From: an uncultured Bacillota bacterium
GTDB lineage: Bacteria; Bacillota_I; Bacilli_A; RF39; UBA660
Reading direction: 5' to 3'
Length of the DNA stretch: 11,423 bases
Assembly (NCBI GenBank): GCA_946540075.1
Contig: CAMNHZ010000021.1
Coordinates: forward strand, 1 to 11,423
Shown: piece after piece, positions 6,677 to 11,423 of the stretch
How positions within the stretch are numbered: position 1 is the first letter of the stretch
Layout: every line of letters begins with the position of its first letter
Made by a program: the position numbers and the translations under genes
The notes under the pieces: generated by a model
What the model saw: the letters and a program-made list of their open reading frames with translations, nothing else
What the model was told of the DNA's origin: nothing
Databases searched by the model: none

Positions 6677-6834
6677 GCATGCATCTAGCAGCGTTATTTG
6701 AAATTATTAACGTGTTTGTTACTTAAATGGATATAAGTAACTTTGCTGCGAAGCGAAAGTATTAAAACAGACACCCTAGTAATTGACAAATAAACTCTCG
6801 TTATATGCATAATATATAGAGGAGGAAAATAAAT
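6677..6834 (+). promoter_or_regulatory. rpsD mRNA leader, probable S4 autoregulatory site
   Basis: The long leader folds extensively. GCAGC (6688-6692) pairs with GCTGC (6745-6749). Inside that lie a hairpin CGTTA/TAACG (6692-6696 and 6708-6712, sharing one base) and a perfect 8-base hairpin GTTACTTA/TAAGTAAC (6718-6725 and 6734-6741). TGTTT (6713-6717) can pair with AAACA (6765-6769), making a pseudoknot. CTAG (6685-6688 and 6776-6779) may close the base. In B. subtilis, S4 binds a folded rpsD leader to repress its own synthesis, and this structure is in the right place for the same control. The pairings are mine by eye; matching to the S4 leader family is inference. The Shine-Dalgarno GGAGGA (6821-6826) is strong. 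With the ezrA promoter, this accounts for the gene-free 304 bases 6531-6834. Confidence 0.7.
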
Positions 6835-7437
6835 ATGGCAAGATACACAGGATCTACTTACAGAAAATCTCGTCGTTTTGGTTTCTCAATTCTTGAAAAT
6901 GGTAAAGAATTAGCTAAAAAACCATATGCTCCTGGTCAAGGTGCTGAAGGACGTAGAAAAAAATTATCTGAATATGGTGTTCAATTACAAGAAAAACAAA
7001 AAGTTAGATTTATGTATGGATTAAATGAAAAACAATTCCATAAACTTTTTGATAAAGCTGGTAAAATGAAAGGTGTTCACGGTGAAAACTTCTTAAAATT
7101 ATTAGAAAGTCGTGTTGATAATCTAGTATATCGTCTAGGATTTGCTACTACTCGTAGAGGAGCTAGACAATTAGTTAACCATGGACATATTACTGTTAAT
7201 GGTAAGAAAGTTGATATCCCATCATATACTTGTAAACCTGGAGATGTTATCGCAGTTAAAGATAATGCTAAAGAACAAGCATCTATCAAAGCATCTTTAG
7301 AAGCAGTACATAATCGTGTTGAATTCGTTACTTATGATGAAAAGAAAATGGCAGGAACTTTTGTTAGACTACCAGAAAGAAGCGAATTAAACCCAGATAT
7401 CAATGAAGCATTAATCGTTGAATTCTACAACAGATAA
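6835..7437 (+). CDS. rpsD: 30S ribosomal protein S4
   Basis: S4 is a primary 16S rRNA-binding protein that nucleates 30S assembly and, in Firmicutes, represses its own mRNA. The 200 residues equal the length of B. subtilis S4. The N terminus starts MARYTGSTYRKSRR and lacks the zinc-binding cysteines of the other S4 type. The conserved KLSEYGVQLQEKQKVRFMYG (43-62) is present. The S4 RNA-binding domain lies at about 92-155 with ARQLVNHGHITVNGKKVDIPSY (residues about 110-131), and the C terminus is LPERSELNPDINEALIVEFYNR. It is transcribed alone, from a strong promoter through a folded leader. Compared with its neighbours the codons are clearly biased towards the forms expected in highly expressed genes (many GGT, CGT and GCT). 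Confidence 0.99.
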   Translation: MARYTGSTYRKSRRFGFSILENGKELAKKPYAPGQGAEGRRKKLSEYGVQLQEKQKVRFMYGLNEKQFHKLFDKAGKMKGVHGENFLKLLESRVDNLVYRLGFATTRRGARQLVNHGHITVNGKKVDIPSYTCKPGDVIAVKDNAKEQASIKASLEAVHNRVEFVTYDEKKMAGTFVRLPERSELNPDINEALIVEFYNR

Positions 7438-7439
7438 AA

Positions 7440-7467
7440 AAAGAATCCCAATTATGGGATTTTTTTG
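7440..7467. terminator. Bidirectional terminator shared by rpsD and nth
   Basis: AATCCCA (7444-7450) and TGGGATT (7455-7461) form a stem with loop ATTA, flanked by an A run on the left and seven T on the right, so it can end transcripts from both sides. The nth stop codon TAA occupies 7452-7454, inside the loop, and the last nth codons form one arm. This is tight packing of convergent genes. Confidence 0.85.
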
Positions 7468-8087
7468 TTTTTATAATATTTACAAAAATCATGTAATTTA
7501 CACTCATCACACTTTGGTGATCTTGCAGTACAATAATATCTACCAAAAAGTAATAATTGATGATGCATTTTATTTAGACTATCTTTCTCTAACTTTTTAG
7601 TTAGTTTTTTTTCAATTGTTAAAACATCATCATCTTCTTGCGCTAAACCTAGTCTTTTACTTACTCTAGCTATATGAGTATCTACAGCAATACAAGGTTC
7701 ATTAAACAAATTACTAAGTACAACATTAGCCGTCTTTCTTCCAACTCCTGGTAAACTTTCTAAATACAATCTATCATTAGGAACTATACCATCTTTTTCT
7801 ATCAACAATCTTTTAGATATTTCAATAATATTACTGGCTTTCTTATGATGAGTTCCAATTGGTTTAATAATCTTCTTAATATCATCTATATTAGCTTTAC
7901 TTAAATCTTTTAAAGTTGGATACTTACTAAATAAAATACTATTTACTTCATTTACCCTAACATCAGTTGTTTGCGCACTCATCATAACCGCAAGTAAAAG
8001 TTCATAATCATAATTATAATTTAATTCACATCTAGGATTAGGAATAACTTCATCTAAAAAACTATATATATAATTATTCATTATCAT
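7452..8087 (-). CDS. nth: Endonuclease III
   Basis: Nth is a bifunctional DNA glycosylase and AP lyase that removes oxidised pyrimidines in base excision repair. The 211 residues match the family. The helix-hairpin-helix LPGVGRKTANVVL (112-124) holds the catalytic Lys118, the catalytic Asp136 lies in AVDTHIARV (134-142), and the four-cysteine iron-sulfur loop is complete at Cys186, 193, 196 and 202 (spacing C-x6-C-x2-C-x5-C). The first ATG (8087) overlaps the end of dnaD by 14 bases and has no clear Shine-Dalgarno; a second ATG two codons in (8081) is equally possible. Translation is probably coupled to dnaD. The dnaD-nth pairing is conserved in Bacillus. The 3' end forms part of the shared terminator. 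Confidence 0.98.
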   Translation of the reverse strand: MIMNNYIYSFLDEVIPNPRCELNYNYDYELLLAVMMSAQTTDVRVNEVNSILFSKYPTLKDLSKANIDDIKKIIKPIGTHHKKASNIIEISKRLLIEKDGIVPNDRLYLESLPGVGRKTANVVLSNLFNEPCIAVDTHIARVSKRLGLAQEDDDVLTIEKKLTKKLEKDSLNKMHHQLLLFGRYYCTARSPKCDECKLHDFCKYYKNKKIP

Positions 8088-8721
8088 TTAACCAATCATA
8101 CTCAAATACTTCTACTTTTTCTGATTTCTTTCTGTTAAACTTCTTACGGTCATTTTCTACATCTTCTTTATTTTTAATACCCTTTTTCTTCCATTCAAAT
8201 AATATCTTATCAATATATCTTAGGTTTGACACTCCATTATATACCGCTTCTTTTAATGCACATATAACAAGTTCTTCACTAAAACCATTATCTAACCAAC
8301 CTGTTATAAGTTCATATTCAATAGGAGATAAAGTTCTTCCAAATTCACTTTCAAATGTATCAAAAATATTATTATCAACTTGTTTAGTATCTACTTCTTC
8401 ATTTATTACAAAATAAGCTAACTTCTTATATAATTTATTAACATCAATATACTCTTCTTTTACACCATCAATAGTAGTAATTTCAAGTGATATTAAATCT
8501 TTACTAGATAAACTATTTATTAAAGTTAATACTTCACCCATACTAAGTTTTAAATCATTCCCTATTTTCTTAGCATTAAATATAAGATTCTTCTCATTAA
8601 CAATATAAATAATTAAGATTAATTCTTCATTAGTTATATTTAAATCCTTATAATTCATAAATAATATTCTAGGAATTACTAAATCTCTATTTTTTAGTAC
8701 ATCAATAACTTTTTCTGTCAT
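8074..8721 (-). CDS. dnaD: DNA replication initiation protein DnaD
   Basis: DnaD is a Firmicute primosomal protein that acts with DnaA, DnaB and DnaI in loading the replicative helicase at the origin and at stalled forks. The 215 residues are slightly short of B. subtilis (about 232). The N-terminal winged-helix oligomerisation domain spans about 1-100. The C-terminal DnaB_2 domain spans about 120-190, starting FESEFGRTLSPIEYELITGW (123-142), with the family motif YxxxILxxW present as YIDKILFEW (169-177). A basic stretch (192-202) and an acidic end follow; a disordered, DNA-binding tail is typical. The ATG has AAGGTGAT upstream. It is the middle gene of cca-dnaD-nth, 18 bases after cca and overlapping nth. 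Confidence 0.95.
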   Translation of the reverse strand: MTEKVIDVLKNRDLVIPRILFMNYKDLNITNEELILIIYIVNEKNLIFNAKKIGNDLKLSMGEVLTLINSLSSKDLISLEITTIDGVKEEYIDVNKLYKKLAYFVINEEVDTKQVDNNIFDTFESEFGRTLSPIEYELITGWLDNGFSEELVICALKEAVYNGVSNLRYIDKILFEWKKKGIKNKEDVENDRKKFNRKKSEKVEVFEYDWLNDNE

Positions 8722-8739
8722 AGAATCACCTTCTAAATA

Positions 8740-9384
8740 TTATATATTAATTTCATCTAAAATGAAAGGAAAATTTTCTTTTAATACGCTAAATGGTATT
8801 TTATCTAATTCTTTTTTTATACTTACGTTAGATATATTCTTTAATAATTTATAATTATTTCTAATACTATCTTTTATATCATTAGATAATGTCATATTTA
8901 AACTAATACTAAATCTTATCGCACGTAGAATTCTAAGTGGATCTTCTTTGAAACTTGTATCAGCATCTTTAACTGTATTAATTACTTTCTTATCAATATC
9001 TTCTTTCGCACCTAAAATATCAATATACTCTCCCTTATGATTAATACAAAGTGTATTTATAATAAAATCTCTTCTTTGTAAGTCTTCTTTTAATGTATTC
9101 ACATACTCTATTTTAGGATATCTAGATTTATCATAATAATCTTTTCTATAATGCGTAATTTCAAAATCATATCCATTATACTTTATAACTACATTTGCGA
9201 ATGAATTATTATATTTCTTAATATCAAATAGTGATTCAAGTAATTCTATTGGTGCATTTGTACATATATCAATATCATTACTATTAATATTTAAATATTT
9301 ATCTCTTGGATACCCTCCTATAATATAAGCTTCATACCCATGATTAAATATCATATTTAATATATTTAAACTTTGTTCATACAT
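8740..9384 (-). CDS. cca: CCA tRNA nucleotidyltransferase, unusually short
   Basis: This family adds or repairs the 3' CCA end of tRNA from CTP and ATP. The catalytic head is intact: GG (23-24) with RD (27-28), metal-binding DID (37-39), and RRD in DLQRRDFIINT (101-111). The neck carries EDPLRILRAIRF (147-158), which fits the class II nucleotide-recognition motif EDxxR. The protein ends at residue 214, whereas Bacillus enzymes have about 400, so most of the body and all of the tail that grip the tRNA are absent. No remnant of a longer frame follows: a clean TAA and an 18-base gap lead into dnaD. The ATG has GTGAGGT upstream. No promoter of its own is obvious, so read-through from hup is possible. 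It could be a minimal CCA enzyme, a CC- or A-adding specialist, or another head-neck nucleotidyltransferase. Confidence 0.85.
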   Translation of the reverse strand: MYEQSLNILNMIFNHGYEAYIIGGYPRDKYLNINSNDIDICTNAPIELLESLFDIKKYNNSFANVVIKYNGYDFEITHYRKDYYDKSRYPKIEYVNTLKEDLQRRDFIINTLCINHKGEYIDILGAKEDIDKKVINTVKDADTSFKEDPLRILRAIRFSISLNMTLSNDIKDSIRNNYKLLKNISNVSIKKELDKIPFSVLKENFPFILDEINI

Positions 9385-9407
9385 AATATTACCTCACTAT
9401 AATTAAG

Positions 9408-9429
9408 AAAAAAGACCTAATACAGGTCT
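9408..9429 (-). terminator. Terminator after hup
   Basis: On the minus strand AGACCT (9429-9424) pairs with AGGTCT (9418-9413) around a 5-base loop, followed by a run of six T (9413-9408). It lies 10 bases after the hup stop codon. As cca has no clear promoter, it is probably leaky or attenuating. Confidence 0.75.
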
Positions 9430-9439
9430 ATATTTCTTA

Positions 9440-9712
9440 TTAGTTTAAAGCTTCTTTTAATTTAGAACCAGCTTTAATAGTAACAGCTTCTCTAGCTGCG
9501 ATTTTTACAGTTTCACCAGTTCTTGGATTACGTCCCATTTTTGCTTCTTTATGTTTAGATGCAAAAGTACAGAAACCAGTTAAAGTAACTTTCTTTTCTT
9601 CTTTTAATCCTTTTACAACACCATTCATCATTGCTTCTAAAGCTCTTGAAGCATCAGCTTTTGTTAATCCTGCTTCTTCTGCAATATAATTTACTAAATC
9701 ACTTTTTGACAT
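9440..9712 (-). CDS. hup: DNA-binding protein HU
   Basis: HU is the small dimeric nucleoid protein that bends and compacts DNA. At 90 residues it has the standard length. The helical dimerisation half (1-40) includes LVNYIAEEAGLTKADASRAL. The signature region GFCTFASKHKEAKMGRNPRTGE (46-67) contains the DNA-intercalating Pro63 within GRNPRTGE, and the end KAGSKLKEALN is typical. Cys48 is unusual, as HU proteins mostly lack cysteine. The ATG follows a perfect AGGAGGT (9721-9727). It lies just downstream of spoIVA, as hbs does in B. subtilis, but has its own promoter and terminator. In B. subtilis HU is essential and abundant. No second HU gene is seen in this window. Confidence 0.98.
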   Translation of the reverse strand: MSKSDLVNYIAEEAGLTKADASRALEAMMNGVVKGLKEEKKVTLTGFCTFASKHKEAKMGRNPRTGETVKIAAREAVTIKAGSKLKEALN

Positions 9713-9742
9713 TATTCTATACCTCCTATAAATTATATTATC

Positions 9743-9765
9743 TTGTAAAGCTATCTTGCTTACAA
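9743..9765 (-). promoter_or_regulatory. 5' stem-loop at the start of the hup mRNA
   Basis: TTGTAAGC (9765-9758) pairs with GCTTTACAA (9751-9743) with one bulged T and a 6-base loop. It begins at the predicted start point and ends 15 bases before the Shine-Dalgarno sequence. A terminal stem-loop like this commonly protects mRNA from 5'-end-dependent decay; that role here is inference. Confidence 0.45.
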
Positions 9766-9769
9766 TCTA

Positions 9770-9798
9770 AGAATACCACTTTTCCTTATTAAAATCAA
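9770..9798 (-). promoter_or_regulatory. hup promoter
   Basis: The minus strand shows TTGATT (9798-9793), a 17-base spacer and TATTCT (9775-9770), with TGG just before the -10 (extended -10). The predicted start is near 9763, at the foot of a hairpin that opens the hup leader. Confidence 0.6.
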
Positions 9799-9848
9799 TA
9801 CATTTAGCCGATTTTCCCTTAATTTATAACATTTTTTAGTTACTACAT

Positions 9849-9871
9849 AAAAAACTTCCAATCACGGAAGT
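9849..9871 (-). terminator. Terminator after spoIVA
   Basis: ACTTCC (9871-9866 on the minus strand) pairs perfectly with GGAAGT (9859-9854) around a 6-base loop, followed by six T. The stem begins within the spoIVA stop codon. Confidence 0.8.
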
Positions 9872-11337
9872 TATAAAACAATTGCGAATAAATTTCCTGA
9901 ACCTTTATTTACTAATTTAGTTAAAGTTTGATTTAGTTTATATCTTACATTATCTGGAAGTAAAGATAATTTTGCTTGAATCCCCTCTTGTACTATAACA
10001 TCTAAACTTCTACCAAATATTTCACTTTTCCATAAATCTTTACCATTATCCTGCATTAAATGATCAATTAATTCTTTACTTTGAAGTTCTGAACCAATTA
10101 TTGGTTCAAATGTTGACTCTACATCAACACGAATCATATGAATACTAGGCGCTACTGCTTTTAACTTGATACCATATCTACTACCTTGTTTAATTATCTC
10201 TGGTTTATCTAGTTTCATATCCTTAAGAGATGGTGTAGCAACTCCATAACCTGTCTGTTTTACCATATGTAATGCATTCTTTATCTGATCATATTCTTGC
10301 TTAGCTATACTATATTCTTGAAATAATGATAATAATGATGCTTTACTAGTTATATCCACACCAATTATCTCTTTTAATACCTCATTATATAAACTAGCTG
10401 GACTTTCTAAATTAAGTGTCACTATCCCAGTAGATACATCAACATTAGATATATATGATTTAGAAATATGATCACTACCTGAAAAATGACTTATAATACT
10501 ATCTATATCTCTTAACTTATCTATCTCAACAACACTTTCCCTAATACTTTCAATATACTCTTTTTTTAACCAATGTTTAGGATCTAAACAAGCAATCCAT
10601 TCAGGCATATTAACATCTACTTCTAATACTGGAAATTCATATAAAGCCTCTTTTAATACATTATAAATATCTCTTTCAGTCATATTTTCAACACTTATAG
10701 GCATAACAGGAACTTCATAATCTTCCTTTAATTTAAGTGCTAATCTTTCAGTCTCTGGAAGCATTGGATGAGCAGAATTTAATATAACTATAAATGGTTT
10801 ACCTATCTCTTTTAATTCACTAATAACTCTTTCTTCAGCTTCAACATAATCACTACGTGATAATTCCCCAATAGAACCATCAGTAGTCATGACAATACCT
10901 ATACTAGAATGATCTTTAATAACCTTTTCAGTACCTATCTCAGCAGCTTCTACAAACGGTATAACTTCATCATACCATGGTGTCTTTACCATTCTAGGAC
11001 CATTTTCATCTTCATATCCTTTAGCATTCGGTATAACATAACCTACACAATCAACTAATCTTATATTCGCACTAAAATCATCTATATTAATCAAAGCTGC
11101 ATTACTAGGAACAAACTTAGGTTCAGTAGTCATAATTGTTTTACCTTGTGCACTTTGAGGTATTTCATCAAGTGCTCTTTTTTTCTCATATTCATCTTCA
11201 ATATTAGGGACAACTAATTCTTCAATAACTTTCTTAATAAAAGTAGATTTACCTGTTCTAACCGCACCTACTACCCCTAAATAAATATCTCCACCAGTTC
11301 TTTCAGCAATACTTCTTATAATATCAATTTTTTCCAT
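9871..11337 (-). CDS. spoIVA: Stage IV sporulation protein A, spore coat basement-layer ATPase
   Basis: SpoIVA polymerises, driven by ATP hydrolysis, on the outer forespore membrane in the mother cell, anchored by the small protein SpoVM. It forms the platform for coat assembly and is needed for the cortex. The 488 residues match B. subtilis (492) almost end to end. Walker A GAVRTGKST lies at 24-32 with Lys30. The paired threonines Thr70 and Thr71 (IMTTEPKF) correspond to the sensor residues, and Walker B RLVDCVGY at 93-100 has Asp96. The middle domain includes EALYEFPVLEVDVN, and the C-terminal SpoVM-binding domain holds RQGSRYGIKLKAVAPSIHMI-like sequence and ends GNLFAIVL. All catalytic residues are kept, so it should be functional. 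The Shine-Dalgarno is weak (TAGGGAT). It is preceded by a sigma-E-like promoter and followed by hup, as in Bacillus. Confidence 0.98.
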   Translation of the reverse strand: MEKIDIIRSIAERTGGDIYLGVVGAVRTGKSTFIKKVIEELVVPNIEDEYEKKRALDEIPQSAQGKTIMTTEPKFVPSNAALINIDDFSANIRLVDCVGYVIPNAKGYEDENGPRMVKTPWYDEVIPFVEAAEIGTEKVIKDHSSIGIVMTTDGSIGELSRSDYVEAEERVISELKEIGKPFIVILNSAHPMLPETERLALKLKEDYEVPVMPISVENMTERDIYNVLKEALYEFPVLEVDVNMPEWIACLDPKHWLKKEYIESIRESVVEIDKLRDIDSIISHFSGSDHISKSYISNVDVSTGIVTLNLESPASLYNEVLKEIIGVDITSKASLLSLFQEYSIAKQEYDQIKNALHMVKQTGYGVATPSLKDMKLDKPEIIKQGSRYGIKLKAVAPSIHMIRVDVESTFEPIIGSELQSKELIDHLMQDNGKDLWKSEIFGRSLDVIVQEGIQAKLSLLPDNVRYKLNQTLTKLVNKGSGNLFAIVL

Positions 11338-11362
11338 TTAATCCCTACTTTCTTTCTAACTA

Positions 11363-11392
11363 ACTATATGTCTTTATAAATATTTTTATAAC
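11363..11392 (-). promoter_or_regulatory. Probable sigma-E promoter of spoIVA
   Basis: The minus strand reads GTTATAAA (11392-11385), a 14-base spacer, then CATATAGT (11370-11363). The sigma-E consensus is about GTCATATT, 14 bases, CATACAnT, so the -10 fits seven of eight positions and the spacing is exact. There is no sigma-A promoter here. The predicted leader is about 19 bases. This fits mother-cell expression known for spoIVA in B. subtilis. Confidence 0.65.
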
Positions 11393-11419
11393 AAAAAAAT
11401 CTAGATCACCTAGATTTTT
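11393..11419 (-). terminator. Terminator of the gene beyond the right edge
   Basis: AAAAATCTAG and CTAGATTTTT (11395-11404 and 11410-11419) form a 10-base stem with a 5-base loop, followed on the minus strand by more T. It probably ends the minus-strand gene upstream of spoIVA, outside the window. The T run abuts the spoIVA -35 box. It is nearly symmetric, so it could also act on plus-strand transcripts. Confidence 0.7.
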
Positions 11420-11423
11420 AAAA

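Noticed and set aside
7077..7289. Minus-strand reading frame of 70 codons
   Set aside because: It lies wholly inside rpsD on the opposite strand, lacks a ribosome-binding site and resembles no protein; it is a shadow of rpsD codons.
7418..7600. Plus-strand reading frame of 60 codons overlapping the rpsD 3' end
   Set aside because: It overlaps the end of rpsD, crosses the bidirectional terminator and is antisense to nth, whose iron-sulfur cysteines are encoded there. No start signal is present.
8722..8740. Frameshift or nonsense mutation splitting a longer cca gene
   Set aside because: Only 18 bases separate the stop from dnaD and no CCA-body sequence is recognisable in any frame downstream, so the short form is not a fresh break at this site.
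1..11423. Mobile elements, CRISPR arrays, prophage or defence genes
   Set aside because: No transposase, integrase, regular repeat array, or compositional break was seen; all larger genes are core Firmicute functions in conserved order.

Overview
The window is an AT-rich (by eye roughly a quarter to 30% G+C) chromosomal segment of an endospore-forming, low-GC Firmicute. The sporulation coat ATPase gene spoIVA and an alpha/beta small acid-soluble spore protein (SASP) gene are both present. The other recognisable proteins (RecG, ThiI without a rhodanese domain, EzrA, zinc-free S4, DnaD, Nth, HU) are Bacillus-type. recG ends in UGA and all visible tryptophans are UGG, so the standard bacterial code is used, not the Mycoplasma code. 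Small genes, very low GC and short intergenic gaps suggest a streamlined Bacilli/Erysipelotrichia-like lineage, perhaps an uncultured gut group. That placement is inference. No mobile element, CRISPR array, tRNA or rRNA gene was seen.

Layout from left to right. Positions 1-79 hold the 5' part of an unidentified structured RNA or mRNA leader on the minus strand. It starts from a near-consensus promoter whose -35 box overlaps the recG stop codon. Then come recG (minus), a two-pass membrane protein of unknown function (minus), the SASP gene (minus) and thiI (minus). An unrecognised small gene follows on the plus strand, converging on ezrA (minus). A 304-base divergent region holds the ezrA promoter, a strong rpsD promoter and a folded rpsD leader that fits S4 autoregulation. 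rpsD (plus) converges on a cca-dnaD-nth operon (minus), with a shared bidirectional terminator that contains the nth stop codon. hup (HU) and spoIVA (both minus) follow. spoIVA has a good match to a sigma-E promoter, and the right edge carries the terminator of the next gene outside the window.

Gene order echoes Bacillus subtilis neighbourhoods as I remember them: sspA-thiI-(nifZ)-ezrA...rpsD, cca...dnaD-nth, and spoIVA-hbs. Here they look compacted, with the intervening genes missing. No cysteine desulfurase gene (nifZ) sits next to thiI; its usual slot holds the unknown plus-strand gene.

Functional themes are genome maintenance and replication (recG, nth, dnaD, hup), translation (rpsD, thiI, cca), division (ezrA) and sporulation (SASP, spoIVA). 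The points most worth a second look are the structured RNA at the left edge, the very short CCA-adding enzyme (214 residues, about half the family length), the palindromes around promoter elements, and a near-shared 13-base element upstream of the SASP and HU genes. Nothing here amounts to a clear new multi-gene system.
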